In this document: one piece after another, positions 5,367-12,833 of the stretch
How the letters are laid out: each line of letters opens with the position of its first letter
Numbering within the stretch: position 1 is the stretch's first letter
Origin: Planctomycetota bacterium
GTDB lineage: Bacteria > Planctomycetota > UBA1135
DNA length: 17,314 bases
Reading direction: 5' to 3'
Assembly (NCBI GenBank): GCA_014382465.1
Contig: JACNJP010000198.1
Location: forward strand, 1-17,314
Notes under the pieces: model-generated
What the model saw: the letters and a program-made list of their open reading frames with translations, nothing else
What the model was told of the DNA's origin: nothing
Database searches by the model: none
Made by a program: the position numbers and the translations under genes

Positions 5367-7516
5367 CGCTTGTCGATTGCTTGATTCAGGCGCGCGGGGT
5401 CCCAGCGCCCAGGATGGACGAGCACACGGTAGCGGAGCGTGAAGCCGTCGCCGCGGCGCATTGGGTGCGGCTCGTAGCAGATCACCGCGGGAGTGAAGAA
5501 GCTCATGTCGGCGCTGCGGATCGCGTACCAGGGGCTCGGGGCGTGGAGGTTCTCCGGGTGGTCGAGGACCGAGATCCCGACCTCGGCGCCGCCGATCCTG
5601 CCGTGGTAGTCGAAGGCGCGCGAGCGGCCGCGGAAGCGCTCCTGCGGGTTGAACTCCACCGGGCCCTCGGCGGTCGCGGCGGCGCGCTCCTCGAGCTGAG
5701 CCAGCCGCACCGAGAGGCCGGCGTAGCCGCCCCAGGCCTGGCCGTTCGGCTCGCCCGGCAGCGGCGTGCGGTCGAGCAGCACGGTCTCCGCCAGGGCGGT
5801 GAAGCGGCTGGTCCAGTCGATGGCGTAGCCGCCGTCGGCGGCCGGGGCGCTGATCTCGAGCTCGCGGGTCTCGGCCAGCATCCGCTCGCCGTCGGGGGAG
5901 AGGTAGAGCAGCCGCATGCCGATCCCGGCCGAGTGGTCCGGCCGCAGCGTCTCCTTCAGCTCCTCGATCGAGCTGCGCCCTGCCGGCCGGTCGCGGCCCG
6001 GTGCGTTCTCCCAGTAGTTGACGCCGTTGATGTACTTCCACGAGAACCACAGACCGTGGTGGTGGACGTGGTCGGCGGGCGCGTCGACCGTCAGCGACGG
6101 CGTGCCCGGCAGCGCCAGCGGGTGGAAGTAGCTGAAGGGCAGGCCGGGGTCGTGGTGGAAGCGCCACAGGTCCTGGCCGTCGGCGCGCAGGGCGGTCGAG
6201 CCGGCTGCGGACTCATCCCAGCTCAAGTCGCCGGCGAAGGCCCCGGCCGCGACCGCGCCGGCGGCCCCTCCTGGCGCCGAAGAGACGCCGCCTCGGCTGG
6301 CCGCGACCAACTCGGCCAGCTTGTCCTCGTCGACCTCCACTCCCAGCCCTGGGCCGGCCGGCGGCGTCAAGGCGCCGTCGACCACCTCGAGCGGCTGCTT
6401 CAACAGGCTCTCGGTGAGGAACTGCGGCCCGTTGAGCGCCGCCGGCTTCTGCAGCCCGAAGGCGCCGTAGAGCAGCAAGGTCGCCGCCAGCGACACATCG
6501 GGGTCGGTGAGGCCGCTGCCGAGCCACATCAGCCCCTCGCGCTCGAGCAGCTCGATCTGGCGCCGGGCCGACAGCAGGCCGCCGCAGCGCGCCGGCTTCA
6601 TCGCCACGCCGTCGAGCATGCCGAGGCGGATGAACTCGCGCAGCTCGACCGGCGACACCACCCCTTCGTCCATCAGGATCGGCAGCGCGCCCTGCCGCTT
6701 CAGCGCCTGGTAGCCGGCGATCTGATTGGGCTTGATCGGCGCCTCGAAGACGTCGACGCCGGCTTCGGCCAGCTTCGGCGCGACCTCGAGCGCGGTCTCC
6801 GGGGCGTAACCGCCGTTGGCGTCCGCCCACAAGAAGGCCTGCGGCGCCAGCGCCCGCACCTGCCGCGCCAGCTCCAGGTCGAAGTCCGGGTCCGGCGCCA
6901 CCTTGATGTTGAAGTCGCGGTAGCCGCGACGGCGGCCTTCGGCCACCAGCGCTTCGGTCTCGTCCAGCGTGCGCGGGTTGACGGTCCAACTCAGCCGCAG
7001 CGGGTCCGTCGCCTTCCGGCCCCACAGCTCCGCCACCGATTTTCCGGCGCGCTTGCCGATGAGGTCGTGCAGCGCCAGATCGATGCCGGCGCGCGCGATC
7101 GGCATGCCGGAGGAGAAGCCGTCCGCGACGGTCGCCCCCATGGTGCGGTGGGCGCCCTCCAGGTCGGCGGGGTCGTGGCCGAGCAGCGCCGGGCCGAAAT
7201 ATTCCCGCAGCACCGTCGCCACCGTCTCGAGGGTCTCGTAGCTCCAGCGCGCGATCGGCACGCTCTGGCCCCAGCCGACCAGGCCGTCGGCGGTGGTGAT
7301 CTTCACCAGCACCGAGGCGCGGCCCTTGGCGCCGTGCGGCCCGGTGAAGAACTTGAAGTGCCCGGTCATCGGGTAGCGCAGGGCGAAGGCCTCGATGAGC
7401 TCAATGCCGTCGGCTGCCCCCGGCCAGCGAGGTCCGCGCACGGTGACCAACGGCAGCGCTGCGCAGGCCTGGAGGAAGCGGCGGCGGGTGGGAGCTGGGG
7501 ACGGGTTGCGTCGCAT
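5363..7516 (-). CDS. Tat-exported fusion: enolase-superfamily (muconate cycloisomerase-like) enzyme + DUF6807
   Basis: A 717-residue two-domain protein. Residues 1-30 are a Tat signal (TRRRFLQACAALPLV). Residues about 35-405 are an enolase-superfamily domain of the mandelate racemase/muconate lactonizing type. They include a capping domain and a barrel with a lysine in FNIKV (K205), metal ligands D232 (ADANG), E258 (FEAP) and D283 (MDEG), and K307 (AMKPARCGG), so it looks catalytically competent. In the usual KxK pair the first lysine is Asn (N203). Members abstract the alpha-proton of a carboxylate and then isomerise, epimerise or eliminate. An Ala/Gly-rich linker (409-430) leads to a DUF6807 domain (about 440-715) with the histidine hallmark DHVHHHGLWFSW (482-493). 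The frame is continuous, with no sign of an assembly join. It heads the leftward cluster and overlaps the dehydrogenase gene by ATGA. The substrate is unknown. No clear Shine-Dalgarno precedes the ATG. Confidence 0.88.
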   Translation of the reverse strand: MRRNPSPAPTRRRFLQACAALPLVTVRGPRWPGAADGIELIEAFALRYPMTGHFKFFTGPHGAKGRASVLVKITTADGLVGWGQSVPIARWSYETLETVATVLREYFGPALLGHDPADLEGAHRTMGATVADGFSSGMPIARAGIDLALHDLIGKRAGKSVAELWGRKATDPLRLSWTVNPRTLDETEALVAEGRRRGYRDFNIKVAPDPDFDLELARQVRALAPQAFLWADANGGYAPETALEVAPKLAEAGVDVFEAPIKPNQIAGYQALKRQGALPILMDEGVVSPVELREFIRLGMLDGVAMKPARCGGLLSARRQIELLEREGLMWLGSGLTDPDVSLAATLLLYGAFGLQKPAALNGPQFLTESLLKQPLEVVDGALTPPAGPGLGVEVDEDKLAELVAASRGGVSSAPGGAAGAVAAGAFAGDLSWDESAAGSTALRADGQDLWRFHHDPGLPFSYFHPLALPGTPSLTVDAPADHVHHHGLWFSWKYINGVNYWENAPGRDRPAGRSSIEELKETLRPDHSAGIGMRLLYLSPDGERMLAETRELEISAPAADGGYAIDWTSRFTALAETVLLDRTPLPGEPNGQAWGGYAGLSVRLAQLEERAAATAEGPVEFNPQERFRGRSRAFDYHGRIGGAEVGISVLDHPENLHAPSPWYAIRSADMSFFTPAVICYEPHPMRRGDGFTLRYRVLVHPGRWDPARLNQAIDKR

Positions 7517-7673
7517 CGGCGGACCCGAGCTTAGGTCCCGCGCCGGGGCGAGCGGGCGGCCCGGCGCCGCAATCTCCTACGTGGAGGGAGGAGCAACATC
7601 CCAAGGCGGGCCTGGAGACAGGTGATATCGTGACGGGATCGCGGGGGAGCCTACTCCCCTCGGAGGTCCCTCC
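7517..7673. promoter_or_regulatory. Divergent spacer between the leftward and rightward clusters
   Basis: This 157-bp gap must hold promoters for both the leftward fusion gene (start 7516) and the rightward secreted protein (start 7674). I see no convincing -35/-10 pair on either strand. What is visible is a short hairpin, GGGGAG-CCTA-CTCCCC (7644-7659), directly before a strong Shine-Dalgarno GGAGGT (7662-7667) placed 6 nt before the ATG at 7674. The hairpin could tune initiation there. The leftward start has no recognisable ribosome binding site. Confidence 0.5.
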
Positions 7674-9494
7674 ATGCTGTCGCAACCGCTCCGCCCCTGC
7701 CTGCTCGCCGCCGCCCTGCTCGCCCCCCTCCTGCCGGCGCAGTGGAGCAGCGACCCCTATCTGAACCAGGCCGTGGTGGCGCGCCCCGGCGACCAGGCGC
7801 TGCCGAAGGCCGCGGCGACCTCCGACGGCGGCTGCTGGGTGGCGTGGTTCGACAACGCCTCCGGCAACTACGACGTCTACCTCCAGCGCTTCGACTCGAA
7901 GGGCCAGGCGGTCTTCGCGCCCGGCGGCATGCTGGTCAGCAGCCATCCGCAGAGCTCCTCGCTGGTGAACTGGGACTTGATCAACGCCGGCGGCGACCAG
8001 GCGGTGCTGGCCTTCACTGACACCCGCGCCGGCGGCGACCTCGACGTCTACGCCTACCGGATCAGCTCGGCCGGTGCCTTCTCGTGGGGGCCGGACGGCG
8101 TCGTGGTCTCGGCCAACGCGGACTTCGAGGCCGACCCGCGGCTGGCCCTGGCCAGCAACGGCGACGTCGTGGTGGTGTGGAGCTACCTCGGCAGCCCGGC
8201 CGCGGTGCGGATGCAGCGCTTCGACGCCGCCGGGAACACGCTGCTCGCCGCGGGCGGCGTCACGGTGGCCTCCGAGACCGGCCGCTCGCCGGGCTTCGCC
8301 GAGGTCGTGCCGGCAGCCGGCGGCGACGTGATCGTCTCCTGGGTGCGCGACATCAGCTTCTTCACCTCGGTGAAGCACCTGCGCGCCCAGCGCTTCGACG
8401 CCGCCGGCGCGCCGCGATGGCCCGGCCCGGCCGAGGTCTTCGACGCCCACAACCTGCCAATCGCCTATGCGCCGCAGCTGCTCGCCGACGGCGCCGGCGG
8501 CGCCGTGTTGTGCTGGCACGCCAGCAACCCGGCCACCAACCTGTTCGATGGCTACGTCCAGCGCCTGGACGCCTCCGGGACCGAGGCCTTCGCCCACAAC
8601 GGCGTGCCGGTCTCGACCGCCGGCGGCATGAACCACCTGTCGCCGAAGGCCTCCTTCGTCCCCTCCAGCGGCGACACCATCGTGTTCTGGAACGAGAAGG
8701 ACTCCTCGCAGAACCTGAGCGGCCTCTCAGCCCAGCGGATCGACGCCGCCGGGGCGCGGCAGTGGGGCGGCGGCGGCCTCTCGCTGATGACCGTCAGCAC
8801 CTCGCCGGTCTATCCGCCGAGCACGGTGCCGGCCGGCGACGGCGCGATGGCCTTCGTCACCTGGGCGCCGACCTCGAGCTTCGGCCAGGACCAGCTTCTG
8901 GCCTTCCGCCTCGACGCCAGCGGGGTTTCGCCGTGGGGCGGCGCCCGCGACCTCTGCACCCGGCCGAGCCAGAAGTCGGTGCGCCACGCCCTGGCGCCTG
9001 CGGCCAGCGGCGCGACCGTCCTCTTCTGGGAGGACGGGCGCAACGGCGACGACGACGTCTACGGCCAGAACATCGGCGCCGACGGCCAGCTTGGCGTGAG
9101 CTACCTCGGCGTCGACGTGGCCTCGCTCTCGCTGTCGGCCGGCGGCGCGGCCCACTTCGCCCTCGACGCCGGCGCCACCCACCGCGGCCGCAACTACGCG
9201 CTGCTCGGCTCCACAACCGGCACCAGCCCGGGGCAGTTCGGCTACGGCATCCACCTGCCGCTCAACGACGGCGCCTACTTCCAGATGACCCTCAACCGGT
9301 CCACCCTCGGGATCTTCTCCGGCTTCCGCGGCCGGCTGGGAGCAGACGGCAAGGCGGCCGCCGCCCTCACCGTCCCGGCCGGGAGCAACCCGGCGCTCGC
9401 TGGGTTGACCGTCGACCACGCCTTCGTGGTCCTGTCCGCTCCGGGGAGCATCGTCCTGGTGAGCGAGCCGCGGGCCTTCCTACTGACCCTCTGA
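7674..9494 (+). CDS. Secreted repeat protein (about 8 beta repeats) with C-terminal planctomycete-type beta module
   Basis: A 606-residue exported protein of unknown function. It starts with a Sec signal peptide ending near L-L-P-A-Q (about residue 23). Residues about 40-470 hold roughly eight repeats of about 50 residues, each with a buried strand and then a phrase such as VYLQRFDSKGQ, VRMQRFDAAGN, YVQRLDASGT or LLAFRLDASGV. This spacing suggests a beta-propeller. The last 130 residues (477-606) form a separate domain (LDAGATHRGRNYALLGS, LPAGSNPALAGL-like, DHAFVV) that I recall as a recurrent C-terminal module in secreted planctomycete proteins. It resembles the tail of the 12834-13667 product and may serve in sorting or surface attachment. 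No catalytic motif is seen. GGAGGT 6 nt upstream fixes the ATG. Confidence 0.8.
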   Translation: MLSQPLRPCLLAAALLAPLLPAQWSSDPYLNQAVVARPGDQALPKAAATSDGGCWVAWFDNASGNYDVYLQRFDSKGQAVFAPGGMLVSSHPQSSSLVNWDLINAGGDQAVLAFTDTRAGGDLDVYAYRISSAGAFSWGPDGVVVSANADFEADPRLALASNGDVVVVWSYLGSPAAVRMQRFDAAGNTLLAAGGVTVASETGRSPGFAEVVPAAGGDVIVSWVRDISFFTSVKHLRAQRFDAAGAPRWPGPAEVFDAHNLPIAYAPQLLADGAGGAVLCWHASNPATNLFDGYVQRLDASGTEAFAHNGVPVSTAGGMNHLSPKASFVPSSGDTIVFWNEKDSSQNLSGLSAQRIDAAGARQWGGGGLSLMTVSTSPVYPPSTVPAGDGAMAFVTWAPTSSFGQDQLLAFRLDASGVSPWGGARDLCTRPSQKSVRHALAPAASGATVLFWEDGRNGDDDVYGQNIGADGQLGVSYLGVDVASLSLSAGGAAHFALDAGATHRGRNYALLGSTTGTSPGQFGYGIHLPLNDGAYFQMTLNRSTLGIFSGFRGRLGADGKAAAALTVPAGSNPALAGLTVDHAFVVLSAPGSIVLVSEPRAFLLTL

Positions 9495-9561
9495 GCTCGA
9501 TTCCTTGACGAATCCGGGCCCTCCTTGGATGGAACCGGGCACTCGCCGCGAACCACCGCCT

Positions 9562-9587
9562 CCGCCCTGGCGCCGGGCGCCTGGCGG
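9562..9587 (+). terminator. Composite GC-rich hairpin in the gap after the repeat protein gene
   Basis: Within the 119-bp gap, an inner stem GGCGC-CGG-GCGCC (9569-9581) sits inside an outer CCGCC/GGCGG stem (9562-9566 with 9583-9587). It lies 68 nt after the stop at 9494 and has no T-tract, so termination is only a possibility. It could equally be a leader structure for the SUMF1-domain gene. Confidence 0.25.
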
Positions 9588-9602
9588 CCATAGAAATGGG
9601 CC

Positions 9603-9608
9603 GGAGAT
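9603..9608 (+). promoter_or_regulatory. Ribosome binding site that selects the ATG at 9614
   Basis: GGAGAT lies 5-7 nt before the ATG at 9614 and lies inside the short extension that would start at an ATG at 9596. The 9596 start has no such site, and the 9614 start gives a cleaner lipoprotein signal, so 9614 is preferred. Confidence 0.6.
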
Positions 9609-9613
9609 CCCCC

Positions 9614-10411
9614 ATGCGAGCCGGCCTCACGCGATCCCTCTTCCTGCTCCTGCCGACCTCCGTGGCCGGCGCTTGCGGCGCGCCGCCGGCGGCTGAGGAG
9701 CCGCCCGCGTTGCCTGCCCTGGTGCAGGACTACACCGAGACCATCCGCGGCGCCGAGGTCGGCTTCGACCTGGTGTGGGTGCCCGAGGGGAACTTCTGGA
9801 TCGGCCGCACCGAGGTCACCTGGGACGAGTTCCTGCTCTACTGCGACTTCGAGGCCACCGGCGCGGTCGCGCCGGACGCGGACGCCGTCAGCAAGCCCTC
9901 GAAGCCGCTCGACTGGGCGCCCTACGACCACGACTGGGGCGCCGGCCGGCGCCCGGCCGTCGGCATGAGCTGGAACTCGGCCCAGAAGTACTGCCAGTGG
10001 CTGTCGCTCAACACCGGCCGCGAGTACCGGCTGCCGACCGAGGAGGAGTGGGCCTTGGCCTGCGGAGACGGCGGCGCCGGTCCGCTGGCCGCGCGGGCCT
10101 GGTTCGCCGACAACAGCGGCCAGATGACCCAGGAGGTGGGGCAGAAGGCCCCCAACGCCCGCGGCCTGCACGACATGCTCGGCAACCTCTGGGAATACTG
10201 CGCCGGCCCGTGGTCGGCCGCCGAGCCCGAGCGCGCCGTGCTGCGCGGCGGCTCGTGGAAGGACCCGGCCGAGACCATCGGCCCGGACGCCCGCCTCGGC
10301 TTCGACGACGACTGGAACCTCGAGGACCCCAACTTCCCGCCCGGCGTGTGGTGGGTGCCCGAGGGCGACCACCTCGGCCTGCGGGTCCTCCGCTCCGGCC
10401 CGAAGGAATAG
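9614..10411 (+). CDS. SUMF1/formylglycine-generating-enzyme-fold lipoprotein lacking the catalytic cysteines
   Basis: A 265-residue protein. The N-terminus MRAGLTRSLFLLLPTSVAGAC is a lipoprotein-like signal with C21 as the likely lipidated residue. The SUMF1 (FGE-sulfatase) domain shows EVTWDEF (67-73), RPAVGMSW (113-120), RLPTEEEWALAC (139-150), GLHDMLGNLWEYC (184-196), RGGSW (211-215) and GLRVLR (255-260). True formylglycine-generating enzymes carry a copper-binding cysteine pair after RGGSW; here RGGSWKDPAETIGPD has none, so sulfatase activation is unlikely. The first part of the domain is also compact, with FWIGRTEVTW joining two motifs normally tens of residues apart. The fold may serve binding or an unrelated oxidation. 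The gene ends 15 nt before the next Gfo/Idh gene, so the two are probably co-transcribed. Confidence 0.85.
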   Translation: MRAGLTRSLFLLLPTSVAGACGAPPAAEEPPALPALVQDYTETIRGAEVGFDLVWVPEGNFWIGRTEVTWDEFLLYCDFEATGAVAPDADAVSKPSKPLDWAPYDHDWGAGRRPAVGMSWNSAQKYCQWLSLNTGREYRLPTEEEWALACGDGGAGPLAARAWFADNSGQMTQEVGQKAPNARGLHDMLGNLWEYCAGPWSAAEPERAVLRGGSWKDPAETIGPDARLGFDDDWNLEDPNFPPGVWWVPEGDHLGLRVLRSGPKE

Positions 10412-10426
10412 ACTGACCGGCTCGCC

Positions 10427-11863
10427 ATGACCCAGACCTCACGACGCTCCTTCCTCGGCCAGAGCCTGCTGGCCGCCGCCATGGCGGCCGCCGCGCCGCT
10501 GACCCCGGCCTACTCCCGCGTGCTCGGCCGCCCCAAGGCGGGTCCGAACGACCTCCTGCGGGTCGGCGTGATCGGCGTCCGCGGCCGCGGACGGGCCCAC
10601 ATCGGCGGCTTCAAGAAGTCGCCCGACTCCGAGGTGGTGGCCCTCTGCGACTGCGACGAGGGCGTGATCGGCCCGGCCATGAAGTCGGTACCCGACGCCG
10701 AGTACTTCCGCGACTTGCGGCGGATGCTGGAGGACGACTCGATCGACGTCGTCACCATCGCCACGCCCAACCACTGGCACTCGCTGGCGGCGATCTGGGC
10801 GCTGCAGGCGGGCAAGCACGTCTACGTCGAGAAGCCGGTCAGCCACAACGTCTCCGAGGGCCGCAGGCTGGTCGAGGCGGCCGCCAAGTACCGCAAGATC
10901 GTCCAGGTCGGCACCCAGGCCCGCAGCCAGCCGGCCACCCGCGAGGCCATGCATTGGCTGCACGAAGGCGGGCTCGGCGAGGTCGAGCTGGCCTACGGCC
11001 TGTGCTACAAGCGGCGCGAGAGCATCGGCAAGGTCGCCGGGCCGCAGGAGCCGCCCGCGACCCTCGACTACGACCTATGGACCGGCCCGGCGGCGCTCCA
11101 GCCCTTGATGCGGGCCAACCTGCACTACGACTGGCACTGGGACTTCAACACCGGCAACGGCGACATCGGCAACCAGGGCGTGCACCAGATGGACATCGCC
11201 CGCTGGGGCCTGCAGCTCGACCGCCACCCGGAGCGGGTCGTCAGCCTCGGCGGCCGGCTCGGCTACGACGACGACGGCAACACCCCGAACACCCAGATCG
11301 CGCTGCTCGACTACGGCGCCGAGCAGGTGGTCTTCGAGGTCCGCGGGCTCGAGACCAAGGCCTTCCGCGGCGCGAGCGTCGGCGTCGTCTTCATCGGCGA
11401 GGGCGGCTACCTGGTCAGCGCCAGCTACGAGAAGGTCCAGGCCTACGACGTCGACGGCAAGCTGATCCGCGAGTTCAAGGGCGAGGCCGACCACTACCAG
11501 AACTTCCTCGACGCGGTGAAGGCCGACGACCCCTCGCTGCTGAACGCGCCGATCCGCGAAGGCCACCTGTCGGCGGCGATGGGCCACCTCGGCAACATCT
11601 CCTACCGGCTCGGGCAGGCGCAGCCGCTGCTGGCCGACGCCGCGCCGTTCGGCGCCTCGGAGGCCGCCAACCGGAGCTTCGCCGGCCTCTGCGAGCACCT
11701 GGGCGGCAACGGCATCGACGCCCAGGCCTGCCGTATCCAGCGCGGCCCGGCCCTGCGTTTCGACGGCGCCGCCGAGCGCTTCACCGGCGAGGCCGCCGGC
11801 GCCGCCAACCCCCTGCTGACGCGGCCGGCGCGGGCCGGCTTCGCGGTGCCGGAGTCGGTCTAG
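10427..11863 (+). CDS. Tat-exported Gfo/Idh/MocA family oxidoreductase
   Basis: A 478-residue NAD(P)-dependent dehydrogenase-like protein. The Tat signal is TSRRSFLGQSLLAAAM (4-19). The Rossmann motif is GVIGVRGRGRAH (47-58), with CDCD (74-77) at the end of the second strand for cofactor binding. The family EKP motif is intact (YVEKPVS, 133-139), with ATPNHWH before it (112-118) and the active-site segment GNQGVHQMDIARWG (248-261), in which H253 and D256 are the likely catalytic pair. The last 60 residues extend beyond the usual dehydrogenase domain and are Ala/Gly-rich. It differs from the 4038-5366 product, which has IQKP and a shorter tail, so they are not recent duplicates. It follows the SUMF1-domain gene by 15 nt. 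The substrate is probably a sugar or glycoside, inferred from family habit only. Confidence 0.92.
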   Translation: MTQTSRRSFLGQSLLAAAMAAAAPLTPAYSRVLGRPKAGPNDLLRVGVIGVRGRGRAHIGGFKKSPDSEVVALCDCDEGVIGPAMKSVPDAEYFRDLRRMLEDDSIDVVTIATPNHWHSLAAIWALQAGKHVYVEKPVSHNVSEGRRLVEAAAKYRKIVQVGTQARSQPATREAMHWLHEGGLGEVELAYGLCYKRRESIGKVAGPQEPPATLDYDLWTGPAALQPLMRANLHYDWHWDFNTGNGDIGNQGVHQMDIARWGLQLDRHPERVVSLGGRLGYDDDGNTPNTQIALLDYGAEQVVFEVRGLETKAFRGASVGVVFIGEGGYLVSASYEKVQAYDVDGKLIREFKGEADHYQNFLDAVKADDPSLLNAPIREGHLSAAMGHLGNISYRLGQAQPLLADAAPFGASEAANRSFAGLCEHLGGNGIDAQACRIQRGPALRFDGAAERFTGEAAGAANPLLTRPARAGFAVPESV

Positions 11864-11888
11864 GATCAGACTCGTCGCCTCCCGCCTC

Positions 11889-11906
11889 CCGCCCGATGAC
11901 GGGCGG
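11889..11906 (+). terminator. 7-bp hairpin between the dehydrogenase and peroxidase genes
   Basis: CCGCCCG (11889-11895), loop ATGA, CGGGCGG (11900-11906), beginning 26 nt after the stop at 11863. It has no T-tract (TAGCATG follows). It may attenuate or end the upstream transcript, or lie in the leader of the peroxidase gene; sequence alone does not decide. Confidence 0.3.
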
Positions 11907-11923
11907 TAGCATGTGCGGCGACC

Positions 11924-12814
11924 ATGAGCCACGCCCACCAACCGGGGATCCTGGCGGAGCTGCCGCCGCAGGCGCGTTTCCTCCACTTCCAGCTCTCGGC
12001 CGAGGCCACCGCCGGGCTGGTCCGCGAGGAGCTGTCGGCGCTGCCGATCGATGAGGGCCTGGTGGTCGGCGTCGGGCCGCCGGTGGTGGCGCTGCTCGGC
12101 GGCGAGATCCCCGGGCTGCGGCCGATGCCGCACCTGGTGGGGCCGGGGGTCGAGATGCCGTCGACGCCCGCCGGGCTCTGGTGCTGGCTGCGTGGCAAGG
12201 ACCGCGGCGACTTGGTGCACGCCACCTACGCCCTGGCCGAGGAGCTCGCCGGCTGCTTCGAGCTGGTCGAGGTCAGCGACGCCTTCGTCCACCGCGAGGG
12301 CCGCGACCTGAGCGGCTACGTCGACGGCACCGAGAACCCGGTCGGGGAGCGGGCGGCAGCGGTCGCCCTGGTGTCCGGCGCCGGCGAGGCCCTCGACGGC
12401 TCCAGCTTCCTCGCCACCCAGACCTGGTTCCACGACCTGAACAGCCTCCATTGCCAGCCCCAGGCCCAGCAGGACGATGTCTTCGGCCGGCGCCTGAGCG
12501 ACAACAGCGAGTTCGAGCAGGCGCCGGCCTCGGCGCACGTCAAGCGCACCGCCCAGGAGAGCTTCGAGCCCGAGGCCTGGCTGCTGCGGCGCTCGATGCC
12601 GTGGGCCGATCCCAGCGGCGAGGGGCTGGTCTTCGTGGCCTTCGCCGCCAGCCTGGAGCCCTTCGAGGCCATCGCCCGGCGCATGGTCGGGCTCGAGGAC
12701 GGGGTGGTCGACGCCCTGTTCCAGTTCACCCGGCCGCTCACCGGGAGCTGCTACTGGTGTCCGCCGCGGACCGCCGACGGGCGGCTGCGGCTGGACGCGG
12801 CGCTGGGCGCCTGA
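11924..12814 (+). CDS. DyP-type heme peroxidase (YfeX-like, class B/P)
   Basis: A 296-residue dye-decolorizing-type peroxidase that would use hydrogen peroxide with a heme cofactor. It has no signal peptide, so it is expected in the cytoplasm. The family motif GxxDG is GYVDGTENP (131-139), with D134 the distal acid. H205 in SAHVKRT is the expected proximal heme ligand, and LLRRSMPW (220-227) holds the distal arginine (R222 or R223). The length fits the compact YfeX-like class. The gene starts 60 nt after the dehydrogenase gene on the same strand and converges with the next gene at 12834, leaving only 19 nt between stops. No encapsulin gene or targeting tail is visible. The ATG at 11924 has no strong Shine-Dalgarno; an ATG at 11911 is out of frame. 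Confidence 0.92.
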   Translation: MSHAHQPGILAELPPQARFLHFQLSAEATAGLVREELSALPIDEGLVVGVGPPVVALLGGEIPGLRPMPHLVGPGVEMPSTPAGLWCWLRGKDRGDLVHATYALAEELAGCFELVEVSDAFVHREGRDLSGYVDGTENPVGERAAAVALVSGAGEALDGSSFLATQTWFHDLNSLHCQPQAQQDDVFGRRLSDNSEFEQAPASAHVKRTAQESFEPEAWLLRRSMPWADPSGEGLVFVAFAASLEPFEAIARRMVGLEDGVVDALFQFTRPLTGSCYWCPPRTADGRLRLDAALGA

Positions 12815-12833
12815 GGGGCGGGCCGCGGCGGGC

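Noticed and set aside
5367..6167. N-terminal extension of the Gfo/Idh protein upstream of 5366
   Set aside because: It is Arg/Pro-rich and lies over the enolase-DUF6807 gene; the Tat signal begins at 5366.
3061..7516. Reading the DUF6807 proteins as methane monooxygenase subunit PmoA
   Set aside because: They are exported soluble beta-rich proteins with HHxxLW-type motifs and no membrane helices; the PmoA label is a database misnomer.
9596..9613. Alternative start for the SUMF1-domain lipoprotein at 9596
   Set aside because: No ribosome binding site precedes it, and it adds charged residues before the signal; 9614 has GGAGAT at the right distance.
11924..12814. DyP peroxidase as cargo of an encapsulin nanocompartment
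   Set aside because: No encapsulin gene is nearby, and the C-terminus ends at ALGA with no targeting extension.
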